Source: Oscillospiraceae bacterium
Lineage (GTDB): Bacteria > Bacillota > Clostridia > Oscillospirales > Oscillospiraceae
Direction: 5' to 3'
Assembly (NCBI GenBank): GCA_902785905.1
Contig: CADAAM010000024.1
Location: 1-40,785, forward strand
DNA: 40,785 nucleotides
Part shown: one piece after another, positions 31,827 to 39,989 of the stretch
Position numbering within the stretch: the first letter of the stretch is position 1
How the letters are laid out: each line of letters opens with the position of its first letter
Made by a program: the position numbers and the translations under genes
Notes under the pieces: generated by a model
What the model was told of the DNA's origin: nothing
What the model saw: the letters and a program-made list of their open reading frames with translations, nothing else
The model's database searches: none

Positions 31827-33437
31827 ATGAAGAAATTTTTCGCCTGGCTCGGCGCTTTCCTGGTCTATCTGCTCGCGGTGGCGATGATCATCGGCGTGGC
31901 CGGCATGTTCGCCGGCTACTACCTCTCCAACAGCAAGGAGAATCTCCGCGGCGTGTATATCGGGGACGTCGACGTGAGCGGCATGACGCGGGAGGAGACC
32001 GAGAGCCTTCTGGAAAGCCGCGGCTGGAAAACCGCCGAGAGCACGCCTCTGGTCGTGACCACGCTCAGAGACCAGGGCTTTGAGGTCGACCCGATCCGCG
32101 CCGGGGCCGCCGTCCCGGTGGAGACGCTGGTGGAGGAGGCCTACGCCGTCGGCCATGACGCCGACATGATCTCCAACCTCATCACTGCCGTCGACGTCTT
32201 TATGAGCCCCGTCGACGTCAACCGAACCGAGCGGGAGATCGACACGAACTATATCGACGGCCTCATCGCCGACTGCATCGACCGCATTCAGAGCGGTCTC
32301 GGCGAGGACGGCTACACCGTGGACACCAAGGCATCCCAGCTGAAAATGGTCAAGGGCGGCAGCAGCCTCGACTTCAACCGCGAGGACTTCCGCAGCGCCG
32401 TCATCCAGGCGCTTAAGGAGGGGCGGAGCGAGCTGAGCTACACCCGCATCACCACCCAGCCCGTCGAGCCCGACTTCGAGGCCATCCATACCGAGCTCTG
32501 GAAGGAGCCCTCCGACGCCTGCTACTCCGACGACGGCCGCTTCAACGTGATCGACGAGGTCGTGGGCTGCGAGTTCGACGTGCGCGGGGCCAAACAGCTC
32601 TGGGAGCAGGCCCGGCCCGGCGACGAGGTGATCATCCCGCTGACCATCTCCCGCCCCAACGTCACCGGCGATACCCTCCGGGAGCTGCTGTTCCGCGATC
32701 TGCTGGGCGCGTGCCTGACCAAGTTCCCGAACTCCGGCGCAAACCGCCGCAGCAACCTCCAGCTCTGCGCGTCCAAGATCGACGAGTACATCGTCTACCC
32801 AGGCGAGACCTTCTCGTATAACGAGGTCGTCGGCCAGCGCACCGAGGAGGCCGGCTTCCTGCCCGCCCCCGCCTACGTTGACGGCGCGGAGAAAGACGAG
32901 ATCGGCGGCGGCGCCTGCCAGATCTCCAGCACGCTCTACGCCGCCACCGCCTTCGCCTTCCTCGAGACCGTGGAGCGTTCCAGCCACATGTTCAAGGTCA
33001 GCTACATGCAGCGCGGCACCGACGCCACCGTCACCATCCCCGCCGAGGGCAAGGTCATCGACTTCAAGTTCCGCAACAACAAGCTCTTCCCGGTCAAGAT
33101 CAAGACCTACTTCAACAACGACGAGAGCACCATCAGCGTCGAAATCTGGGGCACGCTCCAGCCCAACGACTACATGCCCGTCGAGTTTGACAATACCTCC
33201 GGCTGGGAGCACGACTATGATCGCGTTATCGAGCCCGCCTACCCCGACCGCCCGGGCTACAAGATCAAGTTCCAGGTCGAGATGTGGGGCTTTGAGGACG
33301 ACTTCTCCACCGGCTACCGCACGCTGACGCATCGGCTCGTCATCGACCAGGACGGCAACACCGTGGACGATCAGATCCTCAACCCGCTGCTGCCCTCCGG
33401 CGGCCCGGCGCTGGATACGTACTATCAGCATCCATAG
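31827..33437 (+). CDS. VanW family protein with N-terminal PG-binding-type domains
   Basis: A membrane-anchored extracytoplasmic protein. One N-terminal helix (about residues 6-31) is followed by a region starting VYIGDVDVSGMTREE, typical of PG_binding_4 domains that accompany VanW and L,D-transpeptidase modules (about 40-290). The VanW domain follows: NRRSNLQLCASKID, VYPGETFSYNEVVGQRT, GFLPAPAYV and GGGACQISSTLYAA (about 300-430). A beta-rich tail ends it. VanW occurs in some vancomycin-resistance clusters, but its biochemical role is not established and most copies, like this one, lie outside such clusters. GGAGGAGG precedes the ATG. dut follows after 9 bp and is probably co-transcribed. 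Confidence 0.9.
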   Translation: MKKFFAWLGAFLVYLLAVAMIIGVAGMFAGYYLSNSKENLRGVYIGDVDVSGMTREETESLLESRGWKTAESTPLVVTTLRDQGFEVDPIRAGAAVPVETLVEEAYAVGHDADMISNLITAVDVFMSPVDVNRTEREIDTNYIDGLIADCIDRIQSGLGEDGYTVDTKASQLKMVKGGSSLDFNREDFRSAVIQALKEGRSELSYTRITTQPVEPDFEAIHTELWKEPSDACYSDDGRFNVIDEVVGCEFDVRGAKQLWEQARPGDEVIIPLTISRPNVTGDTLRELLFRDLLGACLTKFPNSGANRRSNLQLCASKIDEYIVYPGETFSYNEVVGQRTEEAGFLPAPAYVDGAEKDEIGGGACQISSTLYAATAFAFLETVERSSHMFKVSYMQRGTDATVTIPAEGKVIDFKFRNNKLFPVKIKTYFNNDESTISVEIWGTLQPNDYMPVEFDNTSGWEHDYDRVIEPAYPDRPGYKIKFQVEMWGFEDDFSTGYRTLTHRLVIDQDGNTVDDQILNPLLPSGGPALDTYYQHP

Positions 33438-33446
33438 GGAGGAGCC

Positions 33447-33935
33447 ATGTATAAAATCCGCTTCGCCAAAATCAGAGAGGGCGCGGTGATCCCCTCCAGA
33501 CGGGAGGAGGACTCCGACTATGACCTCTACGCCTGCTTCGAGGAGGAGGAGTTCGTCATCCCGCCCTTCTCCACGCGCCTTGTGCCGACGGGGCTCATCA
33601 GCGCGTTCGACAAAAACCTCGGCGTCAGGTTCGAGGAGCGGGGGAGCAACACCAAGTGGTGCGGCATCATCCAGGCCGGGGTCATCGACAGCGGCTACCG
33701 GGGCGAGTGGGTCTGCGCCGTGTATAACGGCAACCCCGTCCCCGTGCATATCACGAAGGCGGCCGACGAGGTCAGACACCTCGGGGACCGGGTGCTGGTG
33801 CCGTACAAAAAGGCGATCTGCCAGTTCCATGTGAGAGAGATCCTGCCGACGGAAATCGAAGAGGCGAGTCCCGACGCGGTGCTCGCCGTCAGCTCCGAGA
33901 GGGGCGCGGGCAGGCTCGGCAGCAGCGGAAAATAA
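33447..33935 (+). CDS. dut: Deoxyuridine triphosphatase
   Basis: Trimeric dUTPase that hydrolyses dUTP to dUMP, keeping uracil out of DNA and supplying thymidylate synthesis. All five family motifs are recognisable: DSDYDLYA (motif 1), EERGSN (2), GVIDSGYRGE (3), KKAICQFHV (4) and RGAGRLGSSGK (5). Motifs 1 and 5 deviate slightly from DAGYDL and RGxGGFGSTG. The length (162 aa) is normal. GGGAGGAGCC precedes the ATG. The gene is the second of a pair with VanW, an association that is probably incidental. A palindrome-rich element starts 6 bp after its stop. Confidence 0.92.
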   Translation: MYKIRFAKIREGAVIPSRREEDSDYDLYACFEEEEFVIPPFSTRLVPTGLISAFDKNLGVRFEERGSNTKWCGIIQAGVIDSGYRGEWVCAVYNGNPVPVHITKAADEVRHLGDRVLVPYKKAICQFHVREILPTEIEEASPDAVLAVSSERGAGRLGSSGK

Positions 33936-34019
33936 CAAATCTGTCATCAAGGGCAAAGCGAAGGATCTTTCTTCGGAGTCTTGCTATAAAAGCTGAGGCC
34001 TTTATAATGATTATCGCAT

Positions 34020-34098
34020 GGAGAAAACGATCGAATTTTCGATCGTTTTCTCCGCCAAACGACACGTTTGGCGGAGAATGATTCTTTGAATCATTCTC
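34020..34098. repeat. Three chained hairpins sharing arms
   Basis: A 16-bp stem (34020-34035 with 34038-34053), a 14-bp stem (34048-34061 with 34065-34078) and an 11-bp stem (34074-34084 with 34088-34098). Each hairpin uses the last bases of the previous one (TTCTCC, then GAGAA), so neighbours compete for the same bases. Confidence 0.85.
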
Positions 34099-34112
34099 GC
34101 GATGCTCATTGC

Positions 34113-34205
34113 AATGAATATCTGGCGCCGCATCCATATTGCGGCGCTGAGCAGCAATGCTGCTCGGCGGAACGCCTTGCGGCGTTTCGCCATCAGATAT
34201 TCATT
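34113..34205. repeat. Cloverleaf-like four-way palindrome
   Basis: A 12-bp closing stem (34113-34124 with 34194-34205) encloses three hairpins: GCGCCGC/GCGGCGC (34125-34147), GAGCAGCA/TGCTGCTC (34149-34165) and an 11-bp stem with one G-T pair (34166-34176 with 34181-34191). It is not a tRNA: no T-loop or anticodon pattern. The left arm also forms the palindrome TCATTGCAATGA (34106-34117). Confidence 0.8.
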
Positions 34206-34220
34206 ATAGTATTTTTGACT

Positions 34221-34264
34221 GTGCGAAATCCTCGCCGCTCACGCGGCAACCGGATTTCACGCAC
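34221..34264. repeat. Structured 44-nt motif, copy 2
   Basis: GTGC (34221-34224) pairs with GCAC (34261-34264). GAAATCC (34225-34231) pairs with GGATTTC (34252-34258). Linker TC, inner hairpin GCCGC-tcac-GCGGC (34234-34247), linker AACC, and 2-nt bulge AC. Same geometry as 12517-12560 with compensatory changes in all three stems. Confidence 0.75.
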
Positions 34265-34418
34265 ATGGTAATCCCCATGAATCGGCTTTTGTTCATTGCG
34301 GCGAGGCTTGCCGCATGGGGATTTACCGCAGACTTCAGACTTGAAAGGTCCTTCGCTTCTTTGCGCCCCGGAATGACAGCAGGGGTAAAAATTACAAAAA
34401 ACTTTCTCGCTCCGGGTC

Positions 34419-34447
34419 TTGCAGGCTGAAAAGGGCTGTGCTATAAT
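34419..34447 (+). promoter_or_regulatory. Sigma-A promoter of the Ig-like surface protein gene
   Basis: TTGCAG (34419-34424), a 17-bp spacer and TATAAT (34442-34447), 65 bp upstream of the start codon and just outside the right end of the MITE-like element. Confidence 0.8.
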
Positions 34448-34511
34448 TAACATAACGTGTCGAAATCGACAGTTATGAACATACCAGACTTCGTTACGGA
34501 GATTGATCGAG

Positions 34512-35828
34512 ATGAAAAAAATGCAGAACAGGATCGTCCTTACGCTTGTGCTGACGCTCTGCATCGCCTGCGCACTGCCCGGACTGTACGCCAGCGCAGA
34601 GTCCGCCGGTACTTTCACCAAAGGCGTGGATGACATCTATTATGAATTTTACAGTGCAAACGGCCTGCCCATCACGGGCGTGGCTTTCCTGTCGGGCTCC
34701 CTGCCTCCCGGCGTCGCCATGTACTGGGATCAGGACAGAGCCTATATCACCGGCGTACCGCAGGAGGAGGGCTTTTATATCACGCTCTTCGCGGTGGCTA
34801 CCTCCGAGGCCGTGGCCCAGGTCGAGCTGAGCATGAACGTCTCGGCCACCGCGCCCGCTCCGGCGCAGCAGACCGTGGTCCCCGGCGCGCAGATTCAGAT
34901 CACCAAGAGCCCGACGGGCGAATATGTGGAGGTCGGCGGCACGGCCAAGTTTGTCGCGCGCGCCAACAACGCCGAGCGTCTCGTCTGGCGTATCGTCAGC
35001 AACGACACCACCAACACCGTCCAGGCCTCCGAGGCGGCCGACTACTTCCCTGGCCTGCAGGTGAGCGGTCTGGGCCAGGAGACCCTGATCCTCAGCAACA
35101 TCCCCCGCAGCCTGGACGGCTGGCGCATTGAGGCCCAGTTCTGGAACGGCAACCGCCATGCCGAGTCCAACGGCGCCCTCGTCACCATCGTCGACGAGAA
35201 CGGCCGCCCCATCGGCGCCGTGCCGACGGCCGCGCCCACGGCTTCGACCGAGCCGTTCTTCGCGCTGAACACCCCCTCGGTGGGCAGCCAGGACCTGCCC
35301 GTCAACAACGAGGCCAGGACCGCCAACATCGTCTATCAGCCCCAGAGCGCGGAGCTGCTGCCCGGGGAGGGCCACACCCTCACCGTGATGGCGACCTCGC
35401 CCAACAACGGAACTCTCAGCTACCAGTGGTACAGTGCCGCCACCGATAACCGCAGCGCGGCCCTGCCCATCGGCGGCGCGTCCGAGGCGACCTATACCGT
35501 CAACCAGACCGAGGGCACGGCCTATTACTGGGTCGCCGTCTGGAACACCAAGGACGGCTCCCGCAGCCAGGCGGTCTACTCCGACGCCGCCGAGGTCACC
35601 ATCGTGACCCCCGGCACCCCCACCCCCGTACCGACGCCCATGCCCACCCCGGTGCCCACGCCCGCGCAGCGCATCGGCGGCGCGTCCAACATCAGCTTCC
35701 AGCTCATTCTCTTCGGCGCCATCGGCGTGCTCGCCCTCATCGCGCTCATCGGCGTGGTGATTTATCTGCGCGCCGACGCCAAACAGAAAGCCGCAGAGGA
35801 AGAGGAAGAGAGAAGAAATCAAAACTGA
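34512..35828 (+). CDS. Secreted membrane-anchored protein with Ig-like domains
   Basis: Predicted cell-surface protein. A signal peptide occupies about residues 6-30 (VLTLVLTLCIACALPGLYASA). An Ig-fold of the He_PIG type follows: LPPGVAMYWDQDRAYITGVPQEEGFY. After a Pro/Ala linker there is a central beta-rich domain (about 120-215). A third Ig-like domain (about 285-370) has the pattern LSYQWYSA and ATYTVNQTEGTAYYW. A Pro/Thr-rich stalk (TPTPVPTPMPTPVPTPA), one membrane helix (about 398-420) and a charged Glu/Arg cytoplasmic tail end it. I chose the ATG at 34512, with GGAGA 9 bp upstream. The function, perhaps adhesion or envelope structure, is unknown. It has its own promoter and terminator. 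Confidence 0.85.
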   Translation: MKKMQNRIVLTLVLTLCIACALPGLYASAESAGTFTKGVDDIYYEFYSANGLPITGVAFLSGSLPPGVAMYWDQDRAYITGVPQEEGFYITLFAVATSEAVAQVELSMNVSATAPAPAQQTVVPGAQIQITKSPTGEYVEVGGTAKFVARANNAERLVWRIVSNDTTNTVQASEAADYFPGLQVSGLGQETLILSNIPRSLDGWRIEAQFWNGNRHAESNGALVTIVDENGRPIGAVPTAAPTASTEPFFALNTPSVGSQDLPVNNEARTANIVYQPQSAELLPGEGHTLTVMATSPNNGTLSYQWYSAATDNRSAALPIGGASEATYTVNQTEGTAYYWVAVWNTKDGSRSQAVYSDAAEVTIVTPGTPTPVPTPMPTPVPTPAQRIGGASNISFQLILFGAIGVLALIALIGVVIYLRADAKQKAAEEEEERRNQN

Positions 35829-35838
35829 CAGATGAATC

Positions 35839-35874
35839 ACAGAGCGTTCCCCCCGTCTGGAACGCTCTGTTTTT
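35839..35874 (+). terminator. Rho-independent terminator
   Basis: A 12-bp perfect stem (35839-35850 with 35859-35870) and an 8-nt loop, followed by TTTT, 10 bp after the stop of the surface-protein gene. Confidence 0.88.
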
Positions 35875-35959
35875 CTGCCGACAGGGGCCGGCGGACGGCA
35901 TGATCGGCGGAGAGGACAATATACTGTACAAAGGACAAATAACAGGAGGTCAGGCACGC

Positions 35960-37438
35960 ATGAAAGAGGAATTCAAGCAGCTGCTGCTGGCGCACGGGCG
36001 GAGTGAGATGCCCAAAGTGCTGCTGGCCGCGGCGGAGTGCGCACCCTTCTCCAAGACCGGGGGCCTCGCCGATGTGGCGGGCGCGCTCCCGAAGGCGCTT
36101 CGGAAAATCGGCGTGGACGCCAGGGTCATCACCCCGTTCCACCGCTGTATCAAGGATGTGTACGAGGGCAAAGCGGAGCACCTCTTCGATTTTTATATCA
36201 GGCTCGGCTGGCGCAGGGCCTATGTTGGCATCGAGAGGCTTGTATACGACGGCGTCACCATCTATTTTGTGGACAACGAGGACTACTTCGGCGATAAAAT
36301 CTACCGCGGCGGCCTGCCGGAGGGGGAGCAGTACTCCTTCTTCACCCGCGCCATCCTCGAGGCCCTGCCGAGTCTCGGCTTCGAGCCGGACGTCGTCCAC
36401 TGCAACGACTGGCACACCGCCATGCTCCCCATGCTGGCCCATACGCAGTACCGCGGGCTGATGCAGGATAAGCTCAAGTATCTGCTCACCATTCACAACA
36501 TCGCCTTCCAGGGCAGGTTCAGCTTCGACTTCGTGCAGGATATGTTCGGCGTCGACCCCTGCTACTACACGCCGGAGTTTATCGAGCTCAACGGACTTGC
36601 CGATTACCTCAAGGCCGGCTGCGTCTTTGCCGACCGCATCAACACCGTCAGCCCCAGCTACGCCGCCGAGATCAAGACGCCATATTTCGGAGAGGGGATC
36701 GACGGCGTGCTCAACGCGAGGGCAGCGGTGCTCACCGGCATCCTCAACGGCATCGACCGGGACTTCTTTAATCCCGAGACAGACCCCGCCCTGCCCATCA
36801 ATTACACCGCGGCGGACAGGACCGGCAAGGCCGTCTGCAAGCGCGTGCTGCAAAAGGGCATGGGCCTTGAGCAGCGCCCCGACGTGCCGATCTTCGCCAT
36901 GGTCACCCGCATGACCGAGCAGAAGGGCTTCGACCTGGTGGCCTGCGTGCTCGACGATATCATGTGCCGGGAGGATATGCAGTTCATGCTCCTCGGCAAC
37001 GGGGACGAGCGCTTCGAGAAATTCATGGCCGCCGCCGAAAAGCGCTATCCCGGCAAGCTCTGCGCCTACATCGGCTACAAGGAGGAGCTGTCCCACCTCG
37101 TCTACGCGGGCAGCGACTTCTTCCTCATGCCTTCGCGCTTCGAGCCCTGCGGTTTGAGCCAGCTGATCGCCATGCGCTACGGCTCCGTACCCATCGTGCG
37201 CGAGACCGGCGGCCTGCAGGATACGGTCACGCCCTACAACCGCTTCCCCGACGAGGGGGACGGCTTCTCCTTCATGAACTTCGACGCTTGGGAGATGCGC
37301 GACGCCATGCGCCTGGCCATGGCCTGCTACAGGGATCAGGAGATCATGGACGGCCTCATCGGGCGCGCCATGGGAAAGAATTTCGGCTATGAGAAACCGG
37401 CCGAGGAATATGCGAGACACTATATATGGATGCTGTAA
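35960..37438 (+). CDS. glgA: Glycogen synthase GlgA
   Basis: GT5 glycosyltransferase that extends alpha-1,4-glucan from ADP-glucose. The N-terminal SKTGGLADVAGALPKAL motif binds ADP-glucose. Other family blocks are HCNDWHTAMLP, LLTIHNIAFQG, NTVSPSYAAEI, LNGIDRDFFNPETD, VTRMTEQKGFDL and the catalytic PSRFEPCGLSQLIAMRYG. The ATG at 35960 has CAGGAGGT 9 bp upstream, and a later ATG at 36008 would remove the N-terminal extension. The length (492 aa) is typical. The last 13 bases overlap the start of the GH13 gene, so synthesis and remodelling of the same glucan are translationally coupled. No other glg gene is in the window. Confidence 0.95.
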   Translation: MKEEFKQLLLAHGRSEMPKVLLAAAECAPFSKTGGLADVAGALPKALRKIGVDARVITPFHRCIKDVYEGKAEHLFDFYIRLGWRRAYVGIERLVYDGVTIYFVDNEDYFGDKIYRGGLPEGEQYSFFTRAILEALPSLGFEPDVVHCNDWHTAMLPMLAHTQYRGLMQDKLKYLLTIHNIAFQGRFSFDFVQDMFGVDPCYYTPEFIELNGLADYLKAGCVFADRINTVSPSYAAEIKTPYFGEGIDGVLNARAAVLTGILNGIDRDFFNPETDPALPINYTAADRTGKAVCKRVLQKGMGLEQRPDVPIFAMVTRMTEQKGFDLVACVLDDIMCREDMQFMLLGNGDERFEKFMAAAEKRYPGKLCAYIGYKEELSHLVYAGSDFFLMPSRFEPCGLSQLIAMRYGSVPIVRETGGLQDTVTPYNRFPDEGDGFSFMNFDAWEMRDAMRLAMACYRDQEIMDGLIGRAMGKNFGYEKPAEEYARHYIWML

Positions 37439-39810
37439 ACGATAAAACCTTTACCGTCTATTTCGGCGGGCGTTATTACGAGGACTGGTCAGAGGACTAC
37501 ACCCTGTCCATCCACTATGAAAACCGCCGCGCCGTCACGGCCAGGAAGGAAGACGGGCGCTGGGTCCCGGCAGGCGGAGATCCGCAGATCTGCGCGCTGC
37601 TGGTCTCGCCCTTCTGCCCCGAGCTCATGCAGAGCTACTTTCAGGCGGCGGCCGCGGTCTACGCCGCCATCCACGACTGCCTGTCGCGGGGCCTGAAGCT
37701 CGAACGCCTGAACGAGTGCTTTCAGTGCACGGGCATGCCCCTGGCCGCCCCGGAGCTCATGCGCCTTTTGATGGACGACTGCGGCATGCGCCTCGAGCAG
37801 GCCTACCGCATCACGGCCGCCTGCTGCGACGATTTGAGCTGCACCGGCGTACAGCCCCAGTACATCAAGGCCTATCAGCCCCGCACCGCCCATGTGGTCA
37901 GCATCCTGCGCCGCACGGTCGAGCGCACCCCCGCCCTCATCCACGACACCCGCCTCTTTGAGTACCGCAGCCGCTACGGCGCGGTCCGCGTGGGCCGGGA
38001 TCTGCGCCTGGCCTTCCGCTGCCGGGGCGGTCAGATCACGCGCGCGGAGCTCGTGATCTGGGGCGACGATTTTGAGCACAGCTGGTCCATGGAGCGGGAG
38101 GAAAATGACTATTATGTAAACTTGACCATGGACGAGAAGCCGCAGGCCCTCTGGTACGCCTTCTATGTGGAGACCGAGAGCAGCGCCCACTGGCTCTGCC
38201 CGGACGAGACGGGCTATCTCGGCAGACTCTGTCCGCGGCGGGAGAGCGGTTTCCGCCTGACGGTCTACGCGCCGGACTTCCAGACCCCGGCCTGGTTTCG
38301 CCGCAGCGTGATGTATCAGATTTTCCCCGACCGCTTCGCCTTTTCCGACGACGGCACGGCGGAGAAGGGCATCGCCTACCACGAGAGTCTGGGCCAGATC
38401 CCGGAGCTGCACAAGAGCATCGACGAGCCGGTGCGCCATCTGCCGCGCAGCTTTGAGCAGAACTACAGCCCGGATGACTTCTACGGCGGCACGCTCCGGG
38501 GCATCGAGCAGAAGCTGCCCTATTTAAAAGAGCTGGGCGTGAGCTGTCTGTACTTAAATCCCATCGTGGAGGCGCGCTCCAACCACCGCTACGACACCTC
38601 GGACTACACAAGGCCGGACCCCATCCTCGGCACCACGGAGGATTTCGAGCGCCTGTGCGAGAGCGCGAAGGAGCAGGGCATCCGCATCATCCTTGACGGC
38701 GTGTACTCCCACACCGGCTGCGACAGCATCTACTTTGACCGCTACGGCAACTACGGCGGCGAGGGCGCGTGCAGCGGACCGGAATCGCCCTATTATTCCT
38801 GGTACGACTTCCAGCGCTTCCCAGACGAATACCGCTGCTGGTGGGGCTTCGCGGACCTGCCGGAGGTCAACGAGCATGACCCGCGCTGGCAGCGTTACAT
38901 CATCACCGGCGAGGACAGCATCATGAAGCTCTGGCTGGGGCGCGGGGCCTCCGGCTGGCGTCTCGACGTGGCGGACGAGCTGCCGGACGACGTGCTCGCC
39001 CTCATGCGAAAGCACGTCAAGAAGGCCGACCCCGACGCCGCCATCATCGGCGAGGTCTGGGAGGACGCGGTCATCAAGGAGAGCTACGGCTCGAGACGGC
39101 AGTACGCCCTCGGCACGGCTCTGGACTCCGCAATGAACTACCCCCTGCGCACGGCGGTGATGGAGTTTGCCCACAACGACTGCAGCGCTTATAATCTGCG
39201 GGACTTCCTGATCGGCCAGCAGATGAACTACCCCTGGCCCTTCTACTACGCGCTGATGAACCTGCTGGGCTCCCATGACGTGCCGCGGCTCAAGACCGTG
39301 CTGGCCTGCCCCTATAATCTGCGCAGCATGAGCCGGGAGGATCAGCTCGCCGTCCGCTTCGAGCGGGAGGCGCTGGAGCGGGCCGAAAAGCTCGAGAAAA
39401 TGTGCGCTGCGCTGCAGTTTGCCATCCCCGGCGTGCCCAGCATCTACTACGGGGACGAGCAGGGCATGGAGGGCGTCGGCGACCCCTTCAACCGCGGGCC
39501 CTTCAAGGAGGGCAGCCGCGAGCTGCACGACTGCTATGCCCGCCTCTCCGCGCTGCGAAACAGCGCCCCGGCGCTCTCCACCGGCAGGGCGCAGTTCTTC
39601 GCCGAAAACAGCGACGTGCTGCTGGTCCTGCGCTATATCACGGACGGCAAAGACATCTTTGACGAGGAGAGCGAAAACGGCGTGTATCTCTGCGTCGTCA
39701 ACCGCAGTGAGACGGAGAAAAGCTACAGCGCGGACTGCTCGGCGGCCGGTCTCGGCGTGGTCACGGGCGTTGCGGCCCCGGTTTCGGGAGAGATCATCCG
39801 GCTGAAATAG
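37426..39810 (+). CDS. GH13 alpha-glucan hydrolase (neopullulanase-like) with unusual N-terminal domain
   Basis: A cytoplasmic alpha-amylase-family enzyme likely to cut or debranch glycogen or maltodextrins. There is no signal peptide. Residues about 170-290 form a beta domain resembling the N-terminal starch-binding module of neopullulanases. The catalytic barrel starts at VMYQIFPDRF. It has region I DGVYSHTG, region II GWRLDVADEL (nucleophile Asp near 513), region III IIGEVWED (acid/base Glu near 542) and region IV LLGSHDVPR (Asp near 618), all intact. The first 165 residues are a mostly helical domain with many Cys residues (LERLNECFQC, AACCDDL) that I do not recognise. The ATG at 37426 overlaps glgA. 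No strong ribosome-binding site is visible, consistent with coupling. Confidence 0.9.
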   Translation: MDAVNDKTFTVYFGGRYYEDWSEDYTLSIHYENRRAVTARKEDGRWVPAGGDPQICALLVSPFCPELMQSYFQAAAAVYAAIHDCLSRGLKLERLNECFQCTGMPLAAPELMRLLMDDCGMRLEQAYRITAACCDDLSCTGVQPQYIKAYQPRTAHVVSILRRTVERTPALIHDTRLFEYRSRYGAVRVGRDLRLAFRCRGGQITRAELVIWGDDFEHSWSMEREENDYYVNLTMDEKPQALWYAFYVETESSAHWLCPDETGYLGRLCPRRESGFRLTVYAPDFQTPAWFRRSVMYQIFPDRFAFSDDGTAEKGIAYHESLGQIPELHKSIDEPVRHLPRSFEQNYSPDDFYGGTLRGIEQKLPYLKELGVSCLYLNPIVEARSNHRYDTSDYTRPDPILGTTEDFERLCESAKEQGIRIILDGVYSHTGCDSIYFDRYGNYGGEGACSGPESPYYSWYDFQRFPDEYRCWWGFADLPEVNEHDPRWQRYIITGEDSIMKLWLGRGASGWRLDVADELPDDVLALMRKHVKKADPDAAIIGEVWEDAVIKESYGSRRQYALGTALDSAMNYPLRTAVMEFAHNDCSAYNLRDFLIGQQMNYPWPFYYALMNLLGSHDVPRLKTVLACPYNLRSMSREDQLAVRFEREALERAEKLEKMCAALQFAIPGVPSIYYGDEQGMEGVGDPFNRGPFKEGSRELHDCYARLSALRNSAPALSTGRAQFFAENSDVLLVLRYITDGKDIFDEESENGVYLCVVNRSETEKSYSADCSAAGLGVVTGVAAPVSGEIIRLK

Positions 39811-39824
39811 AGATTATCTGTGAA

Positions 39825-39856
39825 ACAAACAGGGGAGGCATGCCTCCCCTGTTTGT
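39825..39856 (+). terminator. Terminator after the glycogen genes
   Basis: Perfect 32-bp palindrome (16-bp arms 39825-39840 and 39841-39856), 15 bp after the GH13 stop; the run TTTGT is in the 3' arm. Confidence 0.8.
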
Positions 39857-39905
39857 ATAAATGCACAAAATATTGAAAACCCCCGGGCTTTCTGTGAGAA
39901 AAAAC

Positions 39906-39934
39906 TTGAAATAACGCCACCGATTGTATATAAT
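39906..39934 (+). promoter_or_regulatory. Sigma-A promoter of nrdR
   Basis: TTGAAA (39906-39911), a 17-bp spacer and TATAAT (39929-39934), 55 bp ahead of nrdR. Confidence 0.85.
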
Positions 39935-39989
39935 TCCCGCTGTACATACAAGATGTGCCAAGCATAGCGGGAGACAGGAGATAAAGACT

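Larger units (their letters stand above)
33941..34379. mobile_element. MITE-like element with imperfect terminal inverted repeats and internal hairpins
   Basis: The left end (CTGTCAT at 33941, then GGGCAAAGCGAAGGATCTTTC) is the imperfect reverse complement of the right end (GGTCCTTCGCTTCTTTGCGC to ATGACAG at 34379). The similarity extends over about 45 bp with short indels. The interior has no gene. It is packed with hairpins: three chained ones (34020-34098), a four-way cloverleaf (34113-34205), the 44-nt motif (34221-34264), and a 13-bp stem with one bulge (34267-34279 with 34314-34327) enclosing TGCGGC/GCCGCA. I see no clear target duplication. It explains most of the 576-bp gap 33936-34511; the rest carries the promoter of the next gene. 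Confidence 0.7.

Noticed and set aside
31827-33437. Vancomycin-resistance cluster
   Set aside because: Only a VanW-family protein is present. There is no D-Ala-D-Lac or D-Ala-D-Ser ligase, VanX/VanY or two-component system nearby.
34113-34205. tRNA or tmRNA gene
   Set aside because: It folds as a cloverleaf but has no GTTC-type T-loop, no plausible anticodon arm and a closing stem that is too long.
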